A DNA stretch of 64,000 nucleotides from Martinezella rhizogenes (GTDB lineage Bacteria; Pseudomonadota; Alphaproteobacteria; Rhizobiales; Rhizobiaceae): NCBI GenBank assembly GCA_013322215.1, contig JAAMEZ010000014.1, positions 124,001 through 188,000 on the forward strand, read 5' to 3'. Every line of letters starts with the position of its first letter. Positions within the stretch are counted from its first letter, which is position 1. Positions 7,618 to 16,442 of the stretch are shown here, piece after piece. A program made the translations under genes and the position numbers. The notes under the pieces were generated by a model. It did no database searches and had not been told where the DNA came from. It saw nothing but the letters and a program-made list of their open reading frames with translations.

Positions 7618-9329
7618 GCAGCGCGATCCATCGCGGCAAACAGAGACAGAGGCGGATGGGCCTCGGGATCTGTCATCACCTCGATCAGCAGCGGTTCGCT
7701 TCCTTCGATACCGCGCTTCAGCGCCACCGCGATATCAGCCGGATCCTCAACGCGAACGGATGCACACCGGCATGCTTTTGCGATTGCCGCATGGTCAACT
7801 TCGGCAAAATGGCATGCGGACGTGTAGTTGCCGAATTTCACGGTTTCGGCGTCGCGCTGGAAACCGAGAATGCCGTTATTGAGAACAATCACGGTTATCG
7901 GCAATCGCATGCGCATCATTGTCTCGATCTCCGCCCAGCTATGGGCGAAGCCACCATCTCCGACGACGGCGACGACCGGACGCGCCGGCTCGGCGGCCTT
8001 GGCGCCGAGCGCAAGCGGAAACCCCCATCCAAGCCCCGCCAGGCCGCGCGGTGTGATGAACCGCTTGCCCGCCTGTGGAGTGCGCAATTGCCCTAGTATC
8101 CACATGGATGAATAGCTGGCGTCGGCAACGACTGTGATATCGCGCTCAAGCCACGGCTGCAATTCGGCCATGACCCGCTCTGGGCGAATAGGTGAAGCAG
8201 CCGACTCACATCTCGTGTGACGTGCTTCATCGAAACTGCGCCAGAATGAAGCGATCCGCTCTTCAAGCGCCCCGCGCTGGCTACGCCTCAGCGAAAGATC
8301 GCAACCCTTAAGCGCCGCACGTAATGCCGCCAATGTTTCCGCGGCATCACCGACCAGGCGCAGAGCCTCGTAGTTTCGACCGACTTCCGTCGGGTCGACA
8401 TCAATATGGATCAAGCTCGCTTTGCCTGGGATCTGTTTCCAGTTATCAGTGCCGTTCTGATTTGTGCGCGTTCCCACCAGAAGGACAAGATCGGCCTCCG
8501 ACATCAATCCATGACTATGAAAGCCGAGCGAACGAGGACCGACGAGCGACCCCAGCACACCGGCGGACAGTGGATGAAACTCACTGACCGCGCCTTTTCC
8601 CATATTGGTGGTGAAGACCGGTAAGCTCGCCTCATCTTGCAGACCGACCAACTCATCGGCCCCGCCTGCGCAATGAACGCCACCACCGGCCAGCACGACG
8701 GGCGACCGGGCGGCTGCGATGCGCAAGGCCGCCTGATGCAGATCGCGATCCGATGGACGCGACCGATCGAGCGGCCACCGTCCGAGGCTCTTCCTTCGTG
8801 ACACCCCGACGAGCGGCGCGGGGGAGCGCAAAAGATCAGCCGGCAGCAGCAATGCCACTGGTCCGGCGCGGCCGGACGTCGCGGCGGTGAAGGCAGCATC
8901 GACATAATCATCGATCCGTTCGGCAACGGTGACACGCCGGACCCATTTCGTGCAGGACTGGAACAAGGCAATCTGATCGAAGTCCTGAAAGGCGTTCCGA
9001 TCGGTTTGATCGCGCTCGACATCCTGGACCAGGGCGACGACCGGGATGCTTGCTTTCAGGCATTCGGCAAGGGGCGGCACCAGCAGGGTCGCGGCCGGAC
9101 CGTTCTGAGCGGCAACGACACCGACCTTGCCCGATATTCGGGCGTAGCCATCCGCCATGGCGCCACCCATGTTCTCCTGCCGGTAGGCGATCTGGCGAAT
9201 GCCACGGGCCTCGGCCGCCAGGATAAGAGCAGACGGCAGGCTTTGGGCAAAAATCACCTCGACGCCGTGGCGTTCGAGTGATTGGGCGATGCGATCGGCA
9301 ACCGTACCGGCCGTTGATGTTGCATCCAT
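7614..9329 (-). CDS. ThDP-dependent enzyme, acetolactate synthase/benzoylformate decarboxylase-like
   Basis: 571 residues from an ATG whose A overlaps the preceding TAA (TAATG junction at 9329) and which has a GGAG ribosome-binding site. A longer in-frame start at 9608 is rejected because it overlaps the aminotransferase. Three domains are seen: an N-terminal Pyr domain with the catalytic Glu in AYRQENMGGAMADGYA, a central domain, and a C-terminal PP domain with the GDGG...NN diphosphate/Mg motif (GDGGFAHSW to VLNNGILG). Such enzymes decarboxylate 2-oxo acids or join two carbonyl units. No regulatory small subunit and no branched-chain amino acid genes are nearby, so housekeeping IlvB is unlikely. 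Confidence 0.88.
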   Translation of the reverse strand: MDATSTAGTVADRIAQSLERHGVEVIFAQSLPSALILAAEARGIRQIAYRQENMGGAMADGYARISGKVGVVAAQNGPAATLLVPPLAECLKASIPVVALVQDVERDQTDRNAFQDFDQIALFQSCTKWVRRVTVAERIDDYVDAAFTAATSGRAGPVALLLPADLLRSPAPLVGVSRRKSLGRWPLDRSRPSDRDLHQAALRIAAARSPVVLAGGGVHCAGGADELVGLQDEASLPVFTTNMGKGAVSEFHPLSAGVLGSLVGPRSLGFHSHGLMSEADLVLLVGTRTNQNGTDNWKQIPGKASLIHIDVDPTEVGRNYEALRLVGDAAETLAALRAALKGCDLSLRRSQRGALEERIASFWRSFDEARHTRCESAASPIRPERVMAELQPWLERDITVVADASYSSMWILGQLRTPQAGKRFITPRGLAGLGWGFPLALGAKAAEPARPVVAVVGDGGFAHSWAEIETMMRMRLPITVIVLNNGILGFQRDAETVKFGNYTSACHFAEVDHAAIAKACRCASVRVEDPADIAVALKRGIEGSEPLLIEVMTDPEAHPPLSLFAAMDRAA

Positions 9330-10678
9330 TAGATTTCTCCCCATCCGGTGTGGCTGTTCTTTTCCAGAAATTCGTCGAATGCGACGAGAACGCTGTCGAT
9401 ATCCGCCTCCGTCATCGGCGTTGAAAGGCAGGCGGCAGCATCGAACGGCAATATGATGCCGCATGCCAGGAAATGACGTGACAGTGCCCGCATGATTTCC
9501 GCATCCTTGGATGTCATCGCTGCCGCCTGATAATTTGTCGGCGGGTTCCGTCGCGGATGAATGCGAAACAGGGACGCCGCTCCGGAAACGGAAAACGGAG
9601 CCTGCCACTTCGCAGCCGTGTCGGACAGTGCGCCGCGCAGCCTGTCGCCTGCCATTTCAAGTCGATCGAAAGCTTCGATCGTCATGGCTTCCATTGCCGC
9701 CTTGCCGGCGACCATGGAGACGGGATTGGCCGAAAAGGTGCCGCCTTGCGAGACCAGCGGCGCCTTATCCTCGGTGCCGAATACAGCCATGACATTCACC
9801 CGGCCGCCGATCGCACCAACTGGAAAGCCGCCGCCAATGATCTTGCCGACCGTGATCAGATCGGGCTCAAGGCCATAGCGGGCGGAGGCACCGGTATAGG
9901 CTTGGCGAAGATTGAGAACCTCATCCGCGATGATAAGGATACCGAATTTACGCGCGACGGACGAAACCGCCGCAATGAAATCTGCTGTTGGATGCAGCAG
10001 GCCCGCCCTGCTGGGCATCGGATCGATCAGAATGGCCGCGATGTCGCTTGATCTTGACGCGACTGTCTGTTCAATCCCGGCAGCGTCATTGAAGTCGAGC
10101 ACCACGACATTGTTGGCAATCTCCTCCGGCGCTCCGGGATAGGCAGGCTTTGCAACGCTCTTACCGGCCTCATCGAAGACAACGCGCTGGCCGGCCTCAG
10201 CCCAGTCGTAGGCGCCGTGATAGGCGCCGCTGAAGCGCACTATCGCGGACCGCCCGGTGAAGGCGCGCGCCGCCTTGATCGCAAACATGACAGCCTCGGT
10301 GCCGCTATTGACAAAACGGACCCGTTCCATCGCGGGAATACGCGATATTAGGAGCTCGGCCAGCGCTATCTCGTGCTCGGTGGGATTGGCAAAGCATGTG
10401 CCGGTCGTCAGAACTCTTATAACCGCCTCAATGACGGGCTGGAACCCATGGCCGTGAATGAGCGTCGTGAAGTTGTTGTTGAGATCGAGCAGACGATTGC
10501 CGTCCGCATCCCAGACATGTGCGCCCTCGCCCTTTGCAAGGTAGATCGGAATCGGGTCCTTCTCGATCGTCGACCGTGTGAGACCAGCGGGAAACACGCG
10601 CTTTCCCCGACCGAAAAGATGACTTGAGCGGGCACGAACAGCCGACCAGCCCAGTCCCTGAGCGTAACTTGTAAACAT
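9329..10678 (-). CDS. Class III aminotransferase, glutamate-1-semialdehyde aminomutase-like
   Basis: 449 residues. PLP-binding features are FVNSGTEAVMFAIKAARAFTGR near 110, GAYHGAYDWAE near 145, ADEVLNLR near 245 and the Schiff-base lysine in ITVGKIIGGGFPVGA near 270. The overall pattern is closest to HemL-like aminomutases and related omega-amino acid transaminases. It is the first gene of a four-gene operon (aminotransferase, ThDP enzyme, SDR, RR2) with overlapping or very short junctions. The promoter region carries the best copies of the cluster palindrome. It could install or remove the amino group of the pathway metabolite. A role in tetrapyrrole synthesis is unlikely from context. Confidence 0.9.
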   Translation of the reverse strand: MFTSYAQGLGWSAVRARSSHLFGRGKRVFPAGLTRSTIEKDPIPIYLAKGEGAHVWDADGNRLLDLNNNFTTLIHGHGFQPVIEAVIRVLTTGTCFANPTEHEIALAELLISRIPAMERVRFVNSGTEAVMFAIKAARAFTGRSAIVRFSGAYHGAYDWAEAGQRVVFDEAGKSVAKPAYPGAPEEIANNVVVLDFNDAAGIEQTVASRSSDIAAILIDPMPSRAGLLHPTADFIAAVSSVARKFGILIIADEVLNLRQAYTGASARYGLEPDLITVGKIIGGGFPVGAIGGRVNVMAVFGTEDKAPLVSQGGTFSANPVSMVAGKAAMEAMTIEAFDRLEMAGDRLRGALSDTAAKWQAPFSVSGAASLFRIHPRRNPPTNYQAAAMTSKDAEIMRALSRHFLACGIILPFDAAACLSTPMTEADIDSVLVAFDEFLEKNSHTGWGEI

Positions 10679-10732
10679 GACAGGATACTTTCCGTTGCAA
10701 ATTCAGACGAGCCTCTTTGCATCGCCTTTGCA

Positions 10733-10750
10733 ATTTTGTTGCAACAAAAT
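10733..10750. promoter_or_regulatory. Candidate operator C, perfect 18-bp palindrome
   Basis: ATTTTGTTGCAACAAAAT is its own exact reverse complement. It lies about 55 bases upstream of the aminotransferase start and just downstream of the gntR stop. It defines the consensus for the related sites at 4539, 4655, 10762, 11506 and 11548. It probably binds a dimeric repressor, most simply the adjacent GntR/FCD protein. Confidence 0.65.
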
Positions 10751-10761
10751 ATCTTGTCGTC

Positions 10762-10779
10762 AAGTCAATGCAACAAAAT
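10762..10779. promoter_or_regulatory. Candidate operator D (half-site)
   Basis: The right half TGCAACAAAAT is identical to operator C, while the left half is degenerate (13 of 18 positions match overall). The centre is 29 bases from operator C, so a pair of dimers could bind cooperatively over the aminotransferase promoter. Confidence 0.45.
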
Positions 10780-10786
10780 TCGAGCG

Positions 10787-11476
10787 TTAACGGCCAGAAT
10801 TTTCCCGCGCAGCGCGCAAGAGGCAGCGATAACCGTCCCGAATATCGCTTTCAAAGGCCGCCTTCAAAGCGGGACCATCACGCTCTCCGAAGGCCTCCAT
10901 TGCCATTTCATGATTGCGCACGCCCTGTTTCTCTTCCGCGAATTCGGGATAGAGATTGTAGAGCGAAGGACCGATGCGCAACCAGAGCCCCTCGATCATC
11001 GCGATAAGGTGAGGCAGGCCCGCAAGACGATAGACCGAGAAGTGGAAGTCCTTGTTGTATCGTAGCACCGCCGTGTAATCCTTCTCCTCCAGGGCCGAGT
11101 TTATCGCCCCCTGCAATGTGCGCAGCTTTTCAAGGGCCTCCCGCGAACCCGCCTGCGCCGCCCGCTCGGCTGCCAGCCCCTCCAGCGCAAGCCGGATCCA
11201 GGTTATCTCCTTCAAATCGGCCTCGCTTAAGACCGGAACAATGACCGTCTTCGGCCCGGCATAGACCAGAGCGCCGTCGCTCGTCAGGCGGTTGATCGCA
11301 TCACGCGCGGGCGTCGAACTGACACCCAAATCCTCGGCAACGGCGCGCACCGTCATCTTGTAGCCGGGCTCGTAGACGCCGCGGATCAGGCGCTCCTTCA
11401 TTTCCCGGTAGGCGGCATCCCCCAATCCACCAGCCTGCCGAACCAAAGCCCCACCTTCCACAAGTTCCACACTCAT
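10787..11476 (-). CDS. GntR-family transcriptional regulator (FCD subfamily)
   Basis: 229 residues. The N-terminal winged helix spans about 17-85 (YREMKERLIRGVYEPGYKMTVRAVAEDLGVSSTPARDAINRL). The all-helical FCD effector domain spans about 95-215, with the metal/ligand-type positions RYNKDFHFSVYRLAG and EFAEEKQGVRNHEMAM. It sits between the divergent aminotransferase operon and the ABC importer. Both intergenic regions carry paired copies of the palindrome centred on TTGCAA, which makes it the likely local repressor. The effector is presumably the imported compound or a derivative. Confidence 0.93.
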   Translation of the reverse strand: MSVELVEGGALVRQAGGLGDAAYREMKERLIRGVYEPGYKMTVRAVAEDLGVSSTPARDAINRLTSDGALVYAGPKTVIVPVLSEADLKEITWIRLALEGLAAERAAQAGSREALEKLRTLQGAINSALEEKDYTAVLRYNKDFHFSVYRLAGLPHLIAMIEGLWLRIGPSLYNLYPEFAEEKQGVRNHEMAMEAFGERDGPALKAAFESDIRDGYRCLLRAARENSGR

Positions 11477-11505
11477 CTCCCATTTCCCTATGTTGACAGC
11501 GCCAT

Positions 11506-11523
11506 ATTTTGATGCAACAAAAA
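11506..11523. promoter_or_regulatory. Candidate operator E
   Basis: ATTTTGATGCAACAAAAA matches the perfect palindrome at 10733-10750 at 16 of 18 positions. It lies 30 bases upstream of the gntR start, in the gntR/ABC divergent region, consistent with autoregulation and control of the transporter. Confidence 0.6.
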
Positions 11524-11547
11524 GATTGTGTGAAGTTTTCGCAAAGC

Positions 11548-11564
11548 GATTGTCACATCAAAAT
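11548..11564. promoter_or_regulatory. Candidate operator F (weak)
   Basis: GATTGTCACATCAAAAT matches 12 of 17 positions of the consensus and keeps the right half CATCAAAAT. Its centre is about 41 bases from operator E, on the transporter side. Confidence 0.35.
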
Positions 11565-11736
11565 AGGTTTAGCAGTCCGTCCCGTGCCTGTCACGGCCAC
11601 TGATTCAATGGATTTTCCAATCAGACGTACGACCGATCGGCCGACGGAAGGCCCGCATCGATCACGAACGGGGACGGCTAACGCCGCATGACAACGAAAC
11701 CGGGGAATTCTCAGCAAATTGAAGGAGGGCACGCAT

Positions 11737-12855
11737 TTGATTGGCCGTAGGTTGATCCTTTCGAAGATCCAGAAACGCTATGGAGATGTTTGGGCTGTCA
11801 AGGAGACCGATCTGGAGATCGAGCCAGGCGAATTCGTCTCGATCGTCGGCCCTTCCGGATCCGGCAAGACGTCACTGTTGACCATGATCGCCGGCTTCGA
11901 GGCGCCGACGGCGGGGACAATTCGAATAGATGACAAGGATGTCACGCTCCTGCCCCCGAACCGCCGTGACATCGGCATGGTCTTCCAGAAATATGCGTTG
12001 TTTCCGCATTTGACCGTTGGACAGAACATTGCGTTTCCACTGAAGATGCGTCGCGTTCTTCCGGCTGCGGCTCGTGCAGCCCGGGTTGAGGAAATCCTTC
12101 AACTCGTCCAGCTATCCGACCATTGCGATCGTTATCCTCATCAGCTTTCGGGCGGTCAGCAGCAGCGCGTCGCCGTTGCCCGCGCCCTGGTCTTTGATCC
12201 GCCGGTTATTCTCATGGACGAACCGCTCGGTGCGCTCGACAAAAAACTGCGCGAAACGATGCAATTCGAGCTCAAACGCCTGCAACGACGGCTCGGCGCA
12301 ACCGTCATCTACGTTACACATGACCAGGACGAGGCATTGGCGATGTCCGATCGCGTCGCCGTCATGAGACAGGGCGATCTCCAACAGATCGACACGCCGG
12401 CTGATCTTTACAAGAGGCCTGCCAATCCCTTCGTCGCAGATTTCATCGGTGTGATGAACTTTGTCCCCGGCATCCACATGGGAACCGAAGGCGTCGACCA
12501 TATCATTCAGCTTGCGGAGAACCATCTGTTACGGGCACCAGCCTTTTTAGGCAATCGTACAGTCAACGTACCGGCAAGAAGTGAAGTTCAGCTTGCGATC
12601 AGGCCGGAGCATATTCGATTGGCGACGCGCGGCAGCGGTGAAAGAAATTCCATTGCTGGCGTTATCGAAGCATCGGTGTTCTTCGGCTCGAGCCAGGTTC
12701 TTCTGGTCCGTGTGGCGGAATTGCTCGACGCCGTGCTGCGCGTCCAAATGCCCGCCAGCCAGGCCGCACCCTTTGAAGTCGGAACCGCAGCGGACGTCAC
12801 CATCGATGAGGAAAAGGTGCAGATTTTTCCGACCCGAGAGGCGTTTGCGGCATGA
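11737..12855 (+). CDS. ABC importer ATP-binding protein, PotA-like
   Basis: About 372 residues from a TTG at 11737, chosen because AAGGAGG lies 8 bases upstream. An in-frame TTG at 11719 precedes that site. Walker A is GPSGSGKTS, the Q-loop is VFQKYALFPHLT, the signature is LSGGQQQR, Walker B is VILMDEPLGALD, and the H-loop is YVTHDQDEAL. A C-terminal TOBE-type regulatory domain (about 260-370) is present. It energises import by the two following permeases. It overlaps permease 1 by ATGA. The family transports polyamines, opines and similar cationic or carboxylated compounds. Confidence 0.92.
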   Translation: MIGRRLILSKIQKRYGDVWAVKETDLEIEPGEFVSIVGPSGSGKTSLLTMIAGFEAPTAGTIRIDDKDVTLLPPNRRDIGMVFQKYALFPHLTVGQNIAFPLKMRRVLPAAARAARVEEILQLVQLSDHCDRYPHQLSGGQQQRVAVARALVFDPPVILMDEPLGALDKKLRETMQFELKRLQRRLGATVIYVTHDQDEALAMSDRVAVMRQGDLQQIDTPADLYKRPANPFVADFIGVMNFVPGIHMGTEGVDHIIQLAENHLLRAPAFLGNRTVNVPARSEVQLAIRPEHIRLATRGSGERNSIAGVIEASVFFGSSQVLLVRVAELLDAVLRVQMPASQAAPFEVGTAADVTIDEEKVQIFPTREAFAA

Positions 12856-13757
12856 GTATTCCGACGCCCTCCCCAATCACTCAGCATCCTCGGAAATCAC
12901 ACTCTTGGTTGCGGCCACGCTCGGCGCGACACTATGCGATCGTGTCGTCATGGCTTTTAATCACGCCGCTTCTCGCAATCCTTGCAGTCGGCTTCCTCTA
13001 TCCCTTGGCCAGCCTGATCACGCTTAGCCTCCGTGACGGACCGTCGGGAACATATGGTCGGTTTCTGAGCGAGCCCCTCTATGTTTCGGTTCTTGCCAAT
13101 ACGGTCGCGGTTGCTGTCTCGGTCACCGTTCTTGGCGTCATCGCGGCCTATCCGGTCGCGTTGGCCATGGCGCATCTGAGAGGGAAACTTGCCGTGATCG
13201 CCGCGGCTTGTGTCTTCATCCCTCTTTGGACGTCGGTGCTCATCCGCTCCTATGCTTGGATCGTTCTGCTACAGCGCCGCGGCGTCGTGAATACGATCCT
13301 CACCTCCGTGAACCTGACGGATGAACCACTCAAACTGCTTTACACGCAGGGCGCCGTTGTCCTTGCCATGACGCATGTGCTGCTGCCCTTCGTCATCCTG
13401 CCGATCTATTCCAGCTTGCGGCTCCTACCCAGCGACTATGTCCGCGCCGCCCGTAACCTTGGAGCCGGGCAGATCCGTGCTTTTCTCCACGTGACCTTGC
13501 CTTTGAGCCTTCCGGGCATCTTTGCCGGCGCGACCATGTGCTTCGTGCTTGCGCTCGGATTTTACATCACGCCCGCCCTCGTCGGAGGACCGGGGTCGAT
13601 GCTGATGGCAAATCTGATCGGCCAGCAAACCACAGTCCTGCTTGATTGGCCCTTCGCGGCGGCGCTGTCGATGATCCTGCTCGCCATGACGATCGTTCTC
13701 ATCGTCTTGTTTCGCAAGGCGCTTTCCTCCAGCAAAGGATTTAGCGGTGTACATTGA
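12852..13757 (+). CDS. ABC importer permease, PotB-like
   Basis: 301 residues with about six membrane segments and the BPD_transp_1 EAA-type loop (YVRAARNLGAGQIRAFLHVTLPLSLPG near 205-230). It overlaps the ATPase gene by four bases and the next permease gene by eleven. It forms the inner-membrane channel with the second permease. Confidence 0.9.
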   Translation: MSIPTPSPITQHPRKSHSWLRPRSARHYAIVSSWLLITPLLAILAVGFLYPLASLITLSLRDGPSGTYGRFLSEPLYVSVLANTVAVAVSVTVLGVIAAYPVALAMAHLRGKLAVIAAACVFIPLWTSVLIRSYAWIVLLQRRGVVNTILTSVNLTDEPLKLLYTQGAVVLAMTHVLLPFVILPIYSSLRLLPSDYVRAARNLGAGQIRAFLHVTLPLSLPGIFAGATMCFVLALGFYITPALVGGPGSMLMANLIGQQTTVLLDWPFAAALSMILLAMTIVLIVLFRKALSSSKGFSGVH

Positions 13758-14613
13758 CCACTCTTCCTCCCCGCCGTCGCCTTCCGTCACCAGCAGTTGG
13801 CGGCATCTCGCGACCTTGCATCCCCTTGGCAAAGCGGCAGCCATCTTCACCGGCGGTTCGGTCGTGGCGGGCGTCCTGTTCTTTCTCGCCCTGCCGACGC
13901 TGCTGATCATCCCGATGTCGCTCAGCAAGACCGATTATATCCAGTTTCCGCCGCAGGGACTGACATTGCGTTGGTATTGGACCTATTTCGGCGACCCCGA
14001 TTGGATGGCAGCGACATGGTTCAGCGTCAAGATCGCGATTGCGACAACTATCAGCGCGACCATCATCGGCACCATGGCGTCGCTAGCTATCGTCCGGGGA
14101 GACCTTCCGTTCAAGAATGCGTTGCAGGTGCTGTCGGTGGCACCGATGATCGTCCCGCATATCGTGCTTGGCGTGGCTCTTTATCTGGTATTCTCGCCAC
14201 TGCAACTCACCGGCAGCTTCACCGGGTTTCTGATTGCCCATACGGTGCTTGCCTGCCCCTACGTCATCATTACGGTCACGGCGTCACTGCAGCGGATTGA
14301 TCCGATGCTTGAGCTCGCAGGCCTGAGTTGCGGCGCAAACCGGCTGCAGACGTTCTTTCGAATTATCCTGCCAAATATGGCGCCAGGCATTGCTTCGGCG
14401 ACAGTCTTTGCCTTCCTCGCATCATTCGACGAGGCGACGGTTGCTTTTTTCATCTCCGACACAGGCGGAAAATCGATTGGCCGAAAGATGTTCGAGGACA
14501 TCGACTTCAACCTGACACCCGTGATTGCAGCGGCATCGACCGTTCTGGTGGCGATTTCCTTGCTCCTCATGGGAACAATCCAGCTTTTTGTCACGCGCAG
14601 GGCACGGCAGTGA
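13747..14613 (+). CDS. ABC importer permease, PotC-like
   Basis: 288 residues. Six hydrophobic helices are visible, and the EAA loop lies near residues 180-215 (MLELAGLSCGANRLQTFFRIILPNMAPG), preceding the conserved cytoplasmic-side glycine. It starts inside the end of the preceding permease gene, which implies coupled translation. It is the second half of the transport channel. Confidence 0.9.
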   Translation: MYIDHSSSPPSPSVTSSWRHLATLHPLGKAAAIFTGGSVVAGVLFFLALPTLLIIPMSLSKTDYIQFPPQGLTLRWYWTYFGDPDWMAATWFSVKIAIATTISATIIGTMASLAIVRGDLPFKNALQVLSVAPMIVPHIVLGVALYLVFSPLQLTGSFTGFLIAHTVLACPYVIITVTASLQRIDPMLELAGLSCGANRLQTFFRIILPNMAPGIASATVFAFLASFDEATVAFFISDTGGKSIGRKMFEDIDFNLTPVIAAASTVLVAISLLLMGTIQLFVTRRARQ

Positions 14614-14657
14614 CGACACCGTCCGCAACTTCAAACCATACGAGAAGGGAATATTCC

Positions 14658-15743
14658 ATGTCATCCGGATGCCATTCCAAGATATCCTTGCGGATACGGC
14701 GATTTCTCTGCACGGCCGCCGCATTGCTCTCGCCTCTCTTCTTCCCGCAAATGGCGAGAGCCACCGAACAGGTCATCATCGCCTCGACGGGTGGCGCCTA
14801 TGACCGGACGCTCAAAGAAGCATGGTTCGATCCATTCACCAAAGCGACCGGCATCGACGTTGTCGTTGTTGTCGCAACGAATGCCGAAATGCGCGCCAAG
14901 GCCAGCGCCATGGTAAAAACAGGTAACGTCACCTGGGATCTCTATCTCGATGGCGAAATCCAGGCAGCGTCCAAGGCCCATCGCGAGGTGACCGAGGACC
15001 TGACCGAATTCTGCCGCCAATTTGCCGAACGCAAGGACCTTGGCCCCCACGCCTGCGCTCCGGGAGGCGCCCTTCTTCAGTCCACGGCCACCCTTCTTGC
15101 CTACCGTATCGGCAAGGCCGGCGACCCGGTGCCAGCAAGCTGGGCGGATATGTGGGATACGAAGAAGTTTCCAGGTGGCCGTGCGTTCCCCAACTTCGAC
15201 GACCCCTGGCGGGTGATGGCAGCAGCGCTGCTAGCCGATGGTGTCAGCCGAGATAAGCTCTTTCCCCTCGACGTCGACCGAGCGCTCAGAAAGCTTGAGG
15301 AGATCCGGCCGGCCGTCTCCATCTGGTGGAGGACGGGTGATCAAAGCGTGCAGGGATTCCGCAACGGGGATTATTCCCTCGGCCAAATCTGGCTGACGCG
15401 CGCAAAGGCGATGCAAAGCGAAGGTTTGCCGATTGGCTGGTCCTACAAGGCCTCGTTCCTGGTTGGCGACCGCATCGCGCTGATCAAAGGGGCGCCTCAT
15501 CACGACAATGCACTGAAACTGATCGCGTTCTGGCTGAACTCGCCCAAGGCGCAAGCCCAAGCTTGCGCGGTGCTGTCCTGCACCCCTCCAAGTAGCGACG
15601 CAGTTGCACTGATCCCAGAGGATGTCAGGAAAACAATGCCGACAGCCGAGGAGGTCGACCGCTACATCGTGATACCGGATGCGGAATGGATCAACGCCAA
15701 CGCGGCGATGCTGCTTCAGCGCTGGAACGCCTGGATCAGATGA
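14658..15743 (+). CDS. Extracellular solute-binding protein, PotD/PotF-like
   Basis: About 361 residues. The start at 14658 is set by GAGAAGGGA about 8 bases upstream and by a signal peptide directly after it: charged ISLRIRRF, then a hydrophobic core, then a cleavage region near MARATEQ. The longer frame from 14328 overlaps permease 2 in another frame and is rejected. The mature protein shows the class VI periplasmic-binding pattern (VIIASTGGAYDRTLKEAWFD; WADMWDTKKFPG; FRNGDYSLGQIW). It delivers the substrate to the importer. The acidic contacts expected of true polyamine binders could not be confirmed. Confidence 0.9.
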   Translation: MSSGCHSKISLRIRRFLCTAAALLSPLFFPQMARATEQVIIASTGGAYDRTLKEAWFDPFTKATGIDVVVVVATNAEMRAKASAMVKTGNVTWDLYLDGEIQAASKAHREVTEDLTEFCRQFAERKDLGPHACAPGGALLQSTATLLAYRIGKAGDPVPASWADMWDTKKFPGGRAFPNFDDPWRVMAAALLADGVSRDKLFPLDVDRALRKLEEIRPAVSIWWRTGDQSVQGFRNGDYSLGQIWLTRAKAMQSEGLPIGWSYKASFLVGDRIALIKGAPHHDNALKLIAFWLNSPKAQAQACAVLSCTPPSSDAVALIPEDVRKTMPTAEEVDRYIVIPDAEWINANAAMLLQRWNAWIR

Positions 15744-15753
15744 CAGGCCAATC

Positions 15754-15784
15754 TCTCGTCGCTGTCTGCATGATGGCGACGAGA
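15754..15784. terminator. Hairpin between convergent genes
   Basis: TCTCGTCGC at 15754-15762 pairs exactly with GCGACGAGA at 15776-15784 across a 13-base loop. It starts 11 bases after the stop of the binding-protein gene and ends 11 bases before the stop of the convergent DUF4231 gene. No long T-run follows, so a bidirectional terminator is plausible but not certain. Confidence 0.5.
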
Positions 15785-15794
15785 TCAATCTGCC

Positions 15795-16289
15795 TTAGGC
15801 CTCAGAACTGCCGGATTTGGGCACGGCGAAGAATTGCCGGGTCTGATCGAGTTCCAGCTCATGAAGTTCCCGACGCAGGGCGACGGCCTGAACAAACGTC
15901 GCCTTGGCGTCGCTGACATCGATCAATTGCGCCTGGGCAACGAGCTTTTCGGCATCTATTCGACCCGCCTCGCGAATTTGCCAGAGATCGCGGACACGAA
16001 ATTGCGTCAGATAGGCGGCGCACAGCGCCGCGAGCGCCGACAGGCCGGCGGGAATAAAACGCCAGTCGGACCCCAGATCGTAAGCCGCCACGACCGAGGA
16101 GATGGCGCTTAAGACGATGGTCGCAAAGGTAATATAGTTCCATTGATCTCCCTTGCGATTGGCCTCAATTTCGTACCAGCGGCTATGACGTTGCGCGTAA
16201 TGGACTGCTGCTCGGCGAAGCTCCTCAGCCTCCATTGTTGGAGAAATATCGAATTCGAGTTCCTCCTTCTTCTTGCTTCTCGAAGGCAT
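15795..16289 (-). CDS. DUF4231/SLATT-type two-TM protein
   Basis: 164 residues. Charged N-terminus with RHSRWYEIEANRKGDQWNYIT at about 34-53, then two adjacent hydrophobic helices (about 53-72 and 77-95), then a long amphipathic helix rich in Glu, Arg and Gln. This layout is that of SLATT-like DUF4231 proteins. SLATT domains occur as membrane effectors in nucleotide-signal and SLOG-linked conflict systems, but stand-alone copies are also common. No cyclase or SLOG partner is adjacent here. It converges with the ABC importer operon. Confidence 0.7.
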   Translation of the reverse strand: MPSRSKKKEELEFDISPTMEAEELRRAAVHYAQRHSRWYEIEANRKGDQWNYITFATIVLSAISSVVAAYDLGSDWRFIPAGLSALAALCAAYLTQFRVRDLWQIREAGRIDAEKLVAQAQLIDVSDAKATFVQAVALRRELHELELDQTRQFFAVPKSGSSEA

Positions 16290-16442
16290 CGTTCCTCTCC
16301 GTTAAAGACAAGTATAGCTTGCGGCAGAGAATAGACTTTGTCGAGCGGCTGAAACGCTTGCCGCCAAAACTTTGAAGAGAATTCTTTTCATCGACATTTT
16401 CTACTTATTCGGCAATGATCAGCCAAGTTGAGGGGCCGAGCC

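Noticed and set aside
7614..9329. Housekeeping acetolactate synthase (ilvB)
   Set aside because: No ilvN or other branched-chain amino acid genes are near, and the operon partners are an aminotransferase, an SDR and a regulator.
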